A stretch of 13,140 nucleotides of DNA from CBFGRV01 sp965651265 (GCA_965651265.1 CBFGRV010000078.1:1-13140); one strand, 5' to 3'; numbered from the stretch's first letter, positions 1-6,872 are shown. The notes: a model not told the origin generated them from the letters alone. Translations and numbers: made by a program.

Positions 1-561
1 CCGCCCTCCATTCTCGAGCAGCTCGTTGGCGCGCCGCTCGATGCGCGACGTCGTGCCGGTGTCCGCCGGCCCTCCGGAAGGTGGATTGTACTTAAATCCG
101 CCGTCTTCCGGGGGATTGTGGGATGGCGTGATGACGACCCCGTCTGCCGGTGCGCCCGAATTCGCAGCATTGAACGTCAGGATGGCGTGCGAAATCACCG
201 GCGTCGGCGTATAGCCGCCCCCCGACTGAATCCTGATCTCGACGCCGTTCGCCGCCAACACCTCGAGGGCCGTTGCGAACGCGGGCTCCGACAGCGCGTG
301 CGTGTCGATGCCGATGAACATCGGGCCGTCGATGCCGTCCTCGCGCCGCACCTCGGCCAGCGCCTGGCAAACCGCCGCGATATGATCGTCGTTGAACGAA
401 GAGTCGCGTGAGCTCCCCCGGTGCCCCGACGTTCCGAACGAAACGCGCTGAGCCGGCTGCTTCGGATCCGGTCTGAACGCGTAGTAGGCCGTAACGAGAC
501 GCGGGATGTTCTCCAGAAGCTCGCGCGGCGCCGGCTTTCCGGCTAGTTCGTGAAGCGCCAT
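1..561 (-). CDS. pgm: Phosphoglucomutase (alpha-D-glucose phosphate-specific), 5' part
   Basis: Interconverts glucose-1-phosphate and glucose-6-phosphate in the cytoplasm, linking glycolysis to nucleotide-sugar, glycogen and polysaccharide synthesis. The 187 visible residues match the N-terminal region of the E. coli-type Pgm almost motif for motif. They include FGTSGHRGS (42-50), a DTHALSEPAF segment (86-95), GYTPTP (116-121), and the phosphoserine loop TPSHNP (145-150, active serine S147) followed by PPEDGGFKYNP. The ATG at 559-561 gives the family's usual N-terminus (MALHELAGKPA). No strong Shine-Dalgarno sequence precedes it. The frame is open to base 1, so the metal-binding and sugar-binding domains lie outside the window. 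It is transcribed divergently from the tlpA-like gene. The family call is secure; only completeness is unknown. Confidence 0.95.
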   Translation of the reverse strand, partial: MALHELAGKPAPRELLENIPRLVTAYYAFRPDPKQPAQRVSFGTSGHRGSSRDSSFNDDHIAAVCQALAEVRREDGIDGPMFIGIDTHALSEPAFATALEVLAANGVEIRIQSGGGYTPTPVISHAILTFNAANSGAPADGVVITPSHNPPEDGGFKYNPPSGGPADTGTTSRIERRANELLENGGR

Positions 562-619
562 ATCAGTGGTTCGAGCGACGGAATGTTGGGTGGATGGAGT
601 TGTGCGGGCGACTTGTACA

Positions 620-659
620 GATCCAGGGGATCGTGCACGGAGTACTCGTTAAGTATAAA
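620..659. promoter_or_regulatory. Divergent promoter/operator region between pgm and the tlpA-like gene (tentative)
   Basis: The only AT-rich island between these divergent genes contains overlapping -10-like hexamers. TATAAA at 654-659 faces right, toward tlpA. TATACT reads leftward from 657 to 652, toward pgm. No convincing -35 element lies at the right distance in either direction. A short inverted repeat, GATCC-AGG-GGATC, sits at 620-632 and could be an operator half-site pair. Everything beyond the bases themselves is inference. Confidence 0.3.
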
Positions 660-687
660 AACAAGCCTGGTCTAAAGGCGACATGGG

Positions 688-717
688 ATGAGCCTCCGAA
701 CACTCTTCATAGGATGA
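688..717 (+). CDS. Nine-codon leader ORF overlapping the tlpA-like start (ATGA)
   Basis: The first copy of the duplicated start reads MSLRTLFIG and then TGA at 715-717. That stop overlaps the ATG of the main gene at 714-716 as ATGA, a classic arrangement for translational coupling. The Shine-Dalgarno-like AAAGG at 674-678 is spaced for this first ATG (9 nt) and not for the second, which has only AGG directly against it. Ribosomes may therefore load on the leader and reinitiate on the main gene. Whether the leader is translated is inference. Confidence 0.45.
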   Translation: MSLRTLFIG

Positions 718-739
718 GCCTCCGAACACTCTTCATAGG
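688..739 (+). repeat. 26-bp perfect tandem duplication spanning the start codon of the tlpA-like gene
   Basis: Bases 688-713 and 714-739 are identical 26-mers, each beginning ATGAGCCTCCG and ending TTCATAGG. The identity continues for two bases on each side (GG before, AT after). The unit holds the start codon and first eight codons of the TlpA-like protein. Because 26 is not a multiple of three, the two ATGs lie in different reading frames and only the second leads into the long ORF. The perfect identity suggests a recent slippage or duplication event, or less likely an assembly error. Confidence 0.95.
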
Positions 740-1358
740 ATTAGCCGCCGCCCTCGCCCTGGTCGCAGTCGTGGTTCTTCTCCGACCGTCGGGGGAAAGC
801 GACGGCCGGCAACCGGAAAATGACGAGGCGCCTCCAGGCCTATTCGATCGAGCCCGCGGCGATAGCGGTAGTCGAACATTCGACCCTTCCGCGGAGGTCT
901 ACACCGACACGTACGACCACGTGCACGATGATCCTCTACTGGAGATCGGCACACCTGCGCCGAACTTCGAGCTGGCGCGCCTCGACGGAGGCACCTTTTC
1001 ATTGAGCGAGCAGCGCGGGAAGGTCGTGCTGCTCAACTTCTGGGCCACCTGGTGCGAGCCCTGTCGAGAGGAGTTGCCCGCACTTCAGCAGCTCTGGGAA
1101 CGATATCACGCCGACGGCCTCGTCGTCGTGGGGATTTCCATGGATGAAGAGGGGCGCCCCATCGTCGAGGAGTTTCACCAGACCTTTCCGGTCGAATACC
1201 CGCTGCTGATCGACGGCCTGCAGGTCGCCGAGACCTACCGCGCCCACTTCGTCGTGCCGACCAGCTACCTCATTTCTCGCGACGGGCGCATCGCTGACCG
1301 GCACATCGGTGTCATCGACCGCGATGGTTTCCGACCACGCGTCGAGGCGCTCCTCTAG
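714..1358 (+). CDS. TlpA/ResA-family thiol-disulfide oxidoreductase, membrane-anchored
   Basis: A 214-residue extracytoplasmic thioredoxin-like protein, probably reducing disulfides in the envelope, for example on apocytochrome c or other exported proteins. Residues 4-23 form a hydrophobic anchor or uncleaved signal after MSLR. A polar acidic linker (about 27-75) follows, then an AhpC/TSA-like thioredoxin fold from IGTPAPNFEL (78-87). The redox site is FWATWCEPCREE with C114 and C117. The cis-proline loop is VVPTSYL (P182), followed by ISRDGRI. The frame is open upstream to 594, but that extension has no family similarity and places the anchor internally, so the start at 714 is preferred. The start lies in a 26-bp tandem duplication. 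The gene ends 11 bp from the stop of the convergent gene. The exact physiological partner cannot be told from sequence. Confidence 0.9.
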   Translation: MSLRTLFIGLAAALALVAVVVLLRPSGESDGRQPENDEAPPGLFDRARGDSGSRTFDPSAEVYTDTYDHVHDDPLLEIGTPAPNFELARLDGGTFSLSEQRGKVVLLNFWATWCEPCREELPALQQLWERYHADGLVVVGISMDEEGRPIVEEFHQTFPVEYPLLIDGLQVAETYRAHFVVPTSYLISRDGRIADRHIGVIDRDGFRPRVEALL

Positions 1359-1369
1359 GTTGCCTCAGC

Positions 1370-2059
1370 CTACGATAGCCTCTCTCCAGGATCCACCTGG
1401 CTGACTCCCACCTCCCCATTCCTCGGAAGGACGGCTTCCGGAAATTCTCGCACCGCCCCATCGCGCAGATTCTCGAGGTGGACCAGCAAGTTCAGGATGC
1501 CGTCCTCCTCCTCCGGGAAAACCTCCCGCATCCGCATCCACATCGCGATCGATCGTTCGATGCCGTTGAGAGCATCGCGCGCCGAGCTCTCGCCCGCATC
1601 GCGAGCCGCAACGAGCAGCGGCGAATTAGCCCGAATCCTCTCACGAACGGCGCGAAGCAGCTTGACGTGAATCTGGTAGCGGTGATCGGCGATCTCCTGG
1701 ACGGCCTCCTGCAACTCCACCACCTCGCGCTCCAGGTCTTCGGTGACCGCATCGAGCTCGGCGGCTCGCGCCGCCTCGCCGCTCCATCCGTAGATCAGCG
1801 ACTTCGCCCGCCGGAACCATCGATTTACGCGCTCCGCATACTCCGCGGCCGACCGAGGCAACGGATGGTCATAGGCCCGTTCATCGATCTGCCGCTCTTC
1901 CTCCCTGATGACCTCGTCGGACGGGACCTTGATGCCCTGTGCATCCGCGAGCTGATGCAGGAGATCCAGGGCGTTCTCGAAAGTCTCCTGCAGGTCTTGC
2001 CAGAATGCAGGATCATTGTGGGGATTGTGGCCTGGCCGATCGCCGGTGGATTCGTTCAT
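1370..2059 (-). CDS. Unrecognised helical, coiled-coil-rich cytoplasmic protein
   Basis: I do not recognise this 229-residue protein. It has no signal peptide, no membrane segment and no cysteine cluster or nucleotide-binding motif. It is very rich in Glu, Arg, Ala and Leu, with long amphipathic helices. A heptad-like stretch near the middle (TEDLEREVVELQEAVQEI, then HVKLLRAVRERIRA) suggests a coiled coil. An acidic FPEEEDGILNLLVHLENL segment lies near the C-terminus. The ATG at 2057-2059 is preferred because AGAGGG stands 5 nt before it. An upstream in-frame ATG at 2083 would add eight residues (MVPFQRVT) but has weaker ribosome-site support. It converges on the tlpA-like gene and diverges from the WG-repeat gene. 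The plus-strand frame over the same bases lacks any family signal. The coding call is good; the function is unknown. Confidence 0.75.
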   Translation of the reverse strand: MNESTGDRPGHNPHNDPAFWQDLQETFENALDLLHQLADAQGIKVPSDEVIREEERQIDERAYDHPLPRSAAEYAERVNRWFRRAKSLIYGWSGEAARAAELDAVTEDLEREVVELQEAVQEIADHRYQIHVKLLRAVRERIRANSPLLVAARDAGESSARDALNGIERSIAMWMRMREVFPEEEDGILNLLVHLENLRDGAVREFPEAVLPRNGEVGVSQVDPGERLS

Positions 2060-2267
2060 GGTGACCCTCTGGAATGGAACCATTTCCGCCAGCGAACCGC
2101 TTGCCGGCCGATGTGTAACCGGTTCCCGAAAAGGCTGTTCGTGATAGGGTGAGTTGCTTACAAGAACCCTACATTCTAGGCGCGGCGGCGCACAGCGCAG
2201 TGCGACGAAGCTGTGAGGTCGCGCGGACTCTCAAACCGCGGAGCTACCACCAGAGTACGGATCAACC

Positions 2268-3023
2268 ATGGCGCATCTTCGATCTACGACCATCCTGGCT
2301 TTCTGCATCCCGGCGTTACTCGCCCTCCTTGTCGTCGGCGGCTGCCAGACAGACCGAGGGCAGGAGTCGGCTCGATCCTTCGTCGCCGACGAACCTCTGC
2401 TGCCCGTACGGGAAAATGATCGATGGGGGTTCATCGACCCGGCCGGCAATCTCGTCGTCGCTCCGCGCTTCGACCACGCCTGGCGCTTCTCGGGCGGATT
2501 GGCGCTCGTTCAGGAGGGGCAGGCATTCGGATACGTTCGGCCTGACGGCAACTATGCGATCGAGCCGCAGTTCGACGATGCCTGGCACTTCCTCAACGGT
2601 CGTGCTCCCGTCGAGGTGAACGGACGCTGGACGTACATCGACTCCTCCGGTTCGGTCATCGCGGACTCGCAGTCGACCCTCCCGCCGGAGGTCGTCGTCG
2701 AGGCCCGCTACGATGATGATGCCTTCGAGCTCATCCGCGCCAACGGGCGCTACGGCTTCCGATCCGAGGACGGCGAACAGGTGATCGACCCACGGTTCGA
2801 ACAGGCCTGGCGCTTCTCCGAAGACCTCGCGCGCGCAAAACTCGATGGTAAATGGGGCTACATCGGACGTGATGGGAATTTCGTGATCGAACCGGCGTAC
2901 GATCAGGCGTGGGATTTCCAGAACGGCATCGCTATGGTCGAGTTCGGCGACACGATCGGCTACATCGATCGGGACGGCCGGAGGATTTGGCCGAGGGAAG
3001 GGGAGATGGGAGATGGGAGATAG
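2268..3023 (+). CDS. WG-repeat lipoprotein
   Basis: A 251-residue predicted lipoprotein: an N-terminal hydrophobic segment (9-25) ends in the lipobox VVGGC with C26 as lipidation site. The mature part is built from WG repeats (roughly W/Y-G-[FY]-I-D-x-x-G-x-x-V-I-x-P-x-[FY]-D-x-A-W-x-F). They start near residues 52, 87, 120, 161, 196 and 230. The third is degenerate and followed by a spacer, and the last is a half-repeat. WG-repeat proteins are common in Bacteroidota and are thought to be extracytoplasmic binding or scaffold modules; no ligand can be inferred. The start is set by the signal peptide, with no clear Shine-Dalgarno. The last codons run through a 7-bp repeat (GGGAGAT x3), so the C-terminus may vary between strains. 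It lies 115 bp before porX on the same strand; co-transcription is possible but unproven. Confidence 0.88.
   Translation: MAHLRSTTILAFCIPALLALLVVGGCQTDRGQESARSFVADEPLLPVRENDRWGFIDPAGNLVVAPRFDHAWRFSGGLALVQEGQAFGYVRPDGNYAIEPQFDDAWHFLNGRAPVEVNGRWTYIDSSGSVIADSQSTLPPEVVVEARYDDDAFELIRANGRYGFRSEDGEQVIDPRFEQAWRFSEDLARAKLDGKWGYIGRDGNFVIEPAYDQAWDFQNGIAMVEFGDTIGYIDRDGRRIWPREGEMGDGR
3001..3021 (+). repeat. GGGAGAT heptanucleotide, three perfect tandem copies at a gene 3' end
   Basis: Copies lie at 3001-3007, 3008-3014 and 3015-3021. The final T is the first base of the TAG stop of the WG-repeat gene. Gain or loss of one unit would shift the frame and change the last residues and the stop. The following spacer is strongly purine-biased: 50 of 60 bases in 3001-3060 are A or G. 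Confidence 0.95.
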
Positions 3024-3138
3024 AGGGGAAAACGTCCGAAAGGAGAATCGAGAAACGGAAGACGGCGAACGGGTGACAGGGGACGGACTCTATCACCGAC
3101 GTCGGAAACCAAAACAGTAACCAGAACCAGCAATCTAG

Positions 3139-4698
3139 TTGAACGAGGCGCGCATCCTTTGGGCGGACGATGAGATCGATCTTCTCCGCCCCCACATCCT
3201 TTTTCTGGAGTCGAAAGGCTACGACGTCACGAGCGTCGCCAACGGCGCCGATGCCGTGGAGCGCGTGAAATCGGCGCGCTACGACCTCGTACTGCTCGAC
3301 GAGCAGATGCCGGGAATGGGCGGCCTCGACACCCTCGAGGAGATCAAGTCCTTCGCGCCTGAAGTCCCCGTCGTGATGGTGACGAAAAGCGAAGAGGAAC
3401 ACCTCATGGAGGAGGCGCTCGGCGGGCAGATCTCAGACTACCTGACCAAACCGGTTAATCCCAGCCAGATCCTCCTCACCATCAAGCGCCTTCTGGAACG
3501 CTCACGGCTGCGCACGGAGAAGGTCTCGCAGAGCTACCTCCAATCCTTCAGCGAGATCACACGCGAGCTCATGAACCCGCTATCGCACGATGAGTGGGTC
3601 CAGCTCTATCGTCGCCTCGTCCGGTTCGATCTGGATCTGGAAGGGGACGATAACGCCCGGCAAATCCTGGAAGATCAGCACCGGGAGGCAAATCGCGCCT
3701 TCGGACGCTTCATCGAGGAAAACTACGTCCAATGGATCGCCGAGGCCGAGGCCGAGCCCGACGATTTCCGGCCCATCCTATCGCACGAAGTCGTGCCCCG
3801 CTTCGTCCTTCCGCATGTCGACGGCCGGCGTCCCATCGTCTTCTTCGTGATCGACTGCATGCGGTACGATCAGTGGCTGGTGTTCGAGAAACTGCTGTAT
3901 CAGGCCTACGAGATGGAGAAGACCTTCTACTACTCCATCCTCCCGACCGCCACACCGTATTCGCGCAACGCCATCTTCAGCGGCCTCCTGCCCTACGAAA
4001 TCGCGCGGAAGTACCCGCAGATCTGGGAGAGTGGTGAGGACGACGAGCACAGCCGCAACCGCAACGAGGAGCAGTTCCTCCAGGAGCTGCTCGATCGCCG
4101 CCGGCCGAAGACCCGCCTGCGCTATGAGAAACTCATCGGCACGCAGGACGGCCGCGACTTCGCTCAGAACGTGGCCGATTACACGCAGTATGACCTGAGC
4201 GCCATCGTCGTCAACTTCGTGGACATCCTGGCCCACAGCCGCTCCGACTCCGACGTACTGCGAGAAATCGCCCCCGACGAACGCGCCTACCGCGCCCTCA
4301 CGCGCACCTGGTTCGAGCACTCGTGGCTCTACCAGGCGTTCCTCGACTTGGCCCGCATGGACGTCACGGTCATCGTCACAACCGATCACGGCGCCATCCG
4401 CAGCCTACACGCCACAAAGGTCATCGGCGACCGCGAAACCTCCACGGCCCTCCGCTACAAGTACGGACGCAACCTGAAGTGCGACGAGCGCCATGCCATC
4501 TTCGTCCGCGACCCCGAAGAGTACGGCCTGCCGAAGAGCAGCATGAGCACGAACTACATCATCGCGAAAGAGGATTACTACTTCGTCTACCCGACGAACT
4601 ACCACCACTATCAGAACATGTATCGGGATACGATGCAGCACGGGGGTGCGTCGCTCGAAGAGGTCATCCTGCCCGTTGTGACGATGCGTGGCAGGTAG
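3139..4698 (+). CDS. porX: PorX-type response regulator with PglZ (alkaline phosphatase superfamily) effector domain
   Basis: The 519-residue length and domain order are those of PorX, the two-component regulator of the type IX secretion system in Bacteroidota. Receiver domain 4-120: acidic pocket D10-D11, phosphoacceptor D54 in LVLLDEQMPG, T82 and K104. A helical linker covers about 120-215. The PglZ domain carries D239 (FVIDCMRYD), a Thr pair in ILPTATPYSRN (T270/T272, one likely the nucleophile), D362 and H366 (NFVDILAHS), D416-H417 (TTDHG) and a late H501 (MQHGG). All expected metal-site residues appear present. Work on PorX homologues reports hydrolysis of oligoribonucleotides by this domain. 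The start is TTG: an in-frame TAG lies directly before it, and ILWADDEIDLL must be included. There is no Shine-Dalgarno. tsaE follows after 6 bp. The partner kinase PorY and the T9SS genes are not in the window. Confidence 0.95.
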   Translation: MNEARILWADDEIDLLRPHILFLESKGYDVTSVANGADAVERVKSARYDLVLLDEQMPGMGGLDTLEEIKSFAPEVPVVMVTKSEEEHLMEEALGGQISDYLTKPVNPSQILLTIKRLLERSRLRTEKVSQSYLQSFSEITRELMNPLSHDEWVQLYRRLVRFDLDLEGDDNARQILEDQHREANRAFGRFIEENYVQWIAEAEAEPDDFRPILSHEVVPRFVLPHVDGRRPIVFFVIDCMRYDQWLVFEKLLYQAYEMEKTFYYSILPTATPYSRNAIFSGLLPYEIARKYPQIWESGEDDEHSRNRNEEQFLQELLDRRRPKTRLRYEKLIGTQDGRDFAQNVADYTQYDLSAIVVNFVDILAHSRSDSDVLREIAPDERAYRALTRTWFEHSWLYQAFLDLARMDVTVIVTTDHGAIRSLHATKVIGDRETSTALRYKYGRNLKCDERHAIFVRDPEEYGLPKSSMSTNYIIAKEDYYFVYPTNYHHYQNMYRDTMQHGGASLEEVILPVVTMRGR

Positions 4699-4704
4699 GG
4701 TCTG

Positions 4705-5175
4705 ATGAGGCGCTTCGATGACCTGCTGCCCCGCGTCACATCGTCCGCCGAGGAGACCATGAGGCTCGGGGCCGAGCTCGCGCGGCGCCTTCTGCGGGGT
4801 GATGTCGTTGCGCTGTACGGCGACCTCGGGAGCGGAAAAACGGTCCTGACGCGGGGTATCGGGTCGGCGCTCGGCATCCCGGAGAGCGAAATCAACAGCC
4901 CCACCTTCACCATCCTGCACGAATACGCGTCCGGCTCCATCCCACTCTATCATTTCGATGCTTACCGCATCGAATCGCTCGAGGAGTTTTACGATCTGGG
5001 GTACGAGGACTACTTCTTTGGGGATGGAATCAGCATCGTCGAGTGGGCGGATCGAGTCGAGGGGCTACTTCCGGATGGGGCGCTCCGTCTACGGCTCGAG
5101 CACGCCGGCGAGAGTAGTCGACGCGTGAGGCTCGTAGGCGCGCCGGCCCCGGCCGATCAATCCGTCGCCTCATGA
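4705..5175 (+). CDS. tsaE: tRNA threonylcarbamoyladenosine biosynthesis ATPase TsaE
   Basis: The ATPase subunit that works with TsaB and TsaD to install N6-threonylcarbamoyl on A37 of ANN-decoding tRNAs. The 156 residues match the family length. The Walker A motif GDLGSGKT lies at 39-46, followed by LTRGI. The family signatures INSPTFTILHEY (63-74), YHFDAYR (82-88) and IVEWADR (111-117) are all present. ATG at 4705 lies 6 bp after the porX stop, so the two genes are almost certainly co-transcribed and possibly translationally coupled. From memory, porX beside tsaE is a recurrent arrangement in Bacteroidota; I cannot verify this here. The C-terminal tail (about 145-156) is Ala/Pro-rich and probably unstructured. 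Confidence 0.95.
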   Translation: MRRFDDLLPRVTSSAEETMRLGAELARRLLRGDVVALYGDLGSGKTVLTRGIGSALGIPESEINSPTFTILHEYASGSIPLYHFDAYRIESLEEFYDLGYEDYFFGDGISIVEWADRVEGLLPDGALRLRLEHAGESSRRVRLVGAPAPADQSVAS

Positions 5176-5199
5176 GACCCTGACGGGAGGTACGAGCGG

Positions 5200-6501
5200 A
5201 TGGATGAGTTCATCAGAGAGGCAGAAGCGATACTCGAGCGACTTCCCCGATTTGCCGATGTGGGCGTGGATGCCTACAAGCCGGGACTCGATCGGGTGCG
5301 CAGCCTTCTGGAGGCCATGAGCCACCCCCACCGCGGGATGTGTTTCATTCATGTGGCCGGCACGAACGGCAAAGGATCGACGGCCTCTATGATCGCCTCG
5401 ATCGCCACAGCCGCCGGGCTCCGGACCGGACTCCACACATCACCACACCTGTTCCACGTCACGGAGCGATTGCGCGTCGACGGACGGGCCGCGCCGCCCG
5501 ATTGGCTTGCCCAGGCCATCCTGAAGTACCGCGATGACATCCATCGCATCGATGCAAGCTACTTCGAAGTGATGGTCGCTCTCAGCATCCTGTATTTCGC
5601 AGAGATGCAGGTCGATCTCACGGTGATGGAGGTGGGAATGGGTGGGCGCCTGGACGCCACGAACGTCATCCGACCTGACCTGTCCGTCATCACGGATATC
5701 GGGCTGGATCACGTCGAGCACCTGGGCGAAACCGTGGAGGAGATCGCACTCGAAAAAGCGGGCATCGTCAAGGAGGGCGTTCCCGTGTTGACCGGATGCG
5801 TTCCTGCCGCCGCGCGCGTCATTCGAAGGGTAGCTGCCGAAAAGCGGGCCGACTTCCACCTCGTAGACGAAGAGACGGAGGTCGAGGCCGCCACCTCCGA
5901 CGTACGCGGCTCCATCATCACGCTGAGAACACCGATGCGAGTCTATCGGGACCTGTTTATCGGCCTTCCCGGAACCCATCAAATCCGGAATGCGCGAACG
6001 GCTGTGCGTGCAGCCGAACTGGCGCTCGAGGAGGTCGGGCGGGACCACCGTTTCGTTTTCGAAGGGATGCGGCATATTCGCGAGCTAAGTGGCCTGCGGG
6101 GCAGGCTCGAAGTCGTACGCAGCGAACCGCTCATCCTCGCCGATGTCGGGCACAACGTGGACGGTCTCGCATCATCCCTGCGCTACCTCGGCGAATCGGG
6201 GCGCATGAAGGGTCGTCTGATCGTGCTCTTCGGGGCGATGAGGGACAAAGACGTAAAGCAGATGGGCCGCCTCCTTGCGGAGGCAGGGGCCATGGTTCGG
6301 CCCGTAACGCTGAGCTCAGCTCGAGCATTGAGCGTACAGGAACTTCGAGAGATCCTTGAAGGTAGTGGAGTTGAGACCGGCGAGCCATGTACGGTCCAAG
6401 AGGGCATTAGCGCCTTTCTGTCGGAGGCCTCCGAATCCGACATTCTCTTGATCACCGGCTCGCACCTCGTGGTCTCTCAGCTCGAGAATGCGTCCTTTTG
6501 A
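5200..6501 (+). CDS. folC: Bifunctional folylpolyglutamate synthase/dihydrofolate synthase
   Basis: A cytoplasmic ATP-dependent ligase that adds L-glutamate to dihydropteroate and then to reduced folates. The 433 residues are normal for FolC. Visible motifs are the P-loop HVAGTNGKGSTAS (51-63), the HTSPHL segment (79-84) with TERLRVDG, VGMGGRLDATN (145-155), GLDHVEHLG (168-176), EKAGIVK (185-191, K186 a candidate carbamylated lysine), GTHQIRNA (258-265), GRLE (301-304), and the C-terminal domain DVGHN (315-319) with FGAMRDKD (344-351). The GGGAGG at 5185-5190 is a good ribosome site 9 nt before the ATG and decides the start. It lies 24 bp after tsaE, which fits a porX-tsaE-folC operon. Whether both synthase activities are kept cannot be read from sequence alone. 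Confidence 0.95.
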   Translation: MDEFIREAEAILERLPRFADVGVDAYKPGLDRVRSLLEAMSHPHRGMCFIHVAGTNGKGSTASMIASIATAAGLRTGLHTSPHLFHVTERLRVDGRAAPPDWLAQAILKYRDDIHRIDASYFEVMVALSILYFAEMQVDLTVMEVGMGGRLDATNVIRPDLSVITDIGLDHVEHLGETVEEIALEKAGIVKEGVPVLTGCVPAAARVIRRVAAEKRADFHLVDEETEVEAATSDVRGSIITLRTPMRVYRDLFIGLPGTHQIRNARTAVRAAELALEEVGRDHRFVFEGMRHIRELSGLRGRLEVVRSEPLILADVGHNVDGLASSLRYLGESGRMKGRLIVLFGAMRDKDVKQMGRLLAEAGAMVRPVTLSSARALSVQELREILEGSGVETGEPCTVQEGISAFLSEASESDILLITGSHLVVSQLENASF

Positions 6502-6585
6502 TTGTTGTGCCTTCTCAATGGACGCGTTTCGTATGACGCTATTTTTCGATTAACACAATTTTCCCAACGGGAAGTACCCGCACAA

Positions 6586-6613
6586 TTGAATTTACACTGG
6601 GAAGGCCTATCTT
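6586..6613 (+). promoter_or_regulatory. Candidate rho promoter
   Basis: TTGAAT (6586-6591) and TATCTT (6608-6613) are separated by 16 nt in the AT-rich part of the folC-rho gap. This resembles a sigma70 promoter. It also resembles a Bacteroidota-type promoter, with TTG followed after 19 nt by a TAnnTT element. It would place transcription start near 6620 and leave a leader of about 250 nt before rho. No other site in the gap is as good. The functional assignment is inference. Confidence 0.4.
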
Positions 6614-6872
6614 GCGCTCAGAGCAATTCGTGCATGAGCACCGAATCCTCCGGGTAGTCCTTACCTGCCTCTTGTCCGGGCTGCTTCAGGGTTTCCGAAC
6701 CTCGCCCAAGCCTACCGCTTTTGTCTTTGTTTTCCCTCCGATTCGGGTATTCACGCAAGGGCTTTAACGGCCTTACGTGACGTACCGGGTAGATCCCGCC
6801 ACGAGTGTACTCGTCCTGCGCGGCTCGGCCCATGGAGCATACGGCTCCATGCGAAGACACCATCCAATCGCC
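6614..6872 (+). promoter_or_regulatory. Long rho 5' leader with pyrimidine-rich, rut-like tract and small upstream ORFs
   Basis: The folC-rho gap (6502-6872) holds no convincing long gene on either strand. Its centre is pyrimidine-rich: in 6661-6740 I count 29 C, 28 T, 16 G and 7 A. C-rich, G-poor RNA of this kind is what Rho binds, and rho leaders in other bacteria (E. coli, for example) are known targets of autogenous attenuation. A 7-codon ORF (6634-6657, MSTESSG) starts the leader without a clear ribosome site. The last 45 nt hold a hairpin and a 14-codon ORF overlapping the rho start. Autoregulation here is inference from composition and position. Confidence 0.45.
6831..6851 (+). promoter_or_regulatory. 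Perfect 8-bp hairpin enclosing start-codon and Shine-Dalgarno-like sequences upstream of rho
   Basis: CATGGAGC (6831-6838) pairs perfectly with GCTCCATG (6844-6851) across the loop ATACG. The left arm contains an ATG (6832) and a GGAG (6834-6837). The right arm contains an ATG (6849) in frame with rho. Folding would hide both start codons and the GGAG, so the hairpin could control translation of rho. The Rho-domain ATG itself lies 21 nt downstream of the stem. Confidence 0.55.

Noticed and set aside
594..713. N-terminal extension of the TlpA-like protein to ATG 594
   Set aside because: It would bury the membrane anchor internally, has no family similarity and reads through the first copy of the duplication in a meaningless frame.
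1478..2152. Long plus-strand open frame (224 codons) opposite the helical-protein gene
   Set aside because: Its translation is low in sense (runs of PHPHPH, no domain) while the minus frame has a good ribosome site and coherent helical composition.
2084..2267. Promoter for the WG-repeat gene (TTGCTT at 2154 with TACATT at 2170)
   Set aside because: The spacing is too short for either sigma70 or the Bacteroidota-type consensus; no defensible promoter seen.
3778..4953. Long minus-strand frames over porX and tsaE
   Set aside because: They oppose conserved PglZ and Walker A motifs on the plus strand, so they are shadows of real genes.
6490..6525. GCGTCC...GGACGC as a folC terminator
   Set aside because: A 6-bp stem with a 24-nt loop and no following T-run; too weak to call.
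6618..6863. 81-codon minus-strand frame in the rho leader
   Set aside because: No ribosome site, no domain, low-complexity charged translation; better explained as non-coding leader.
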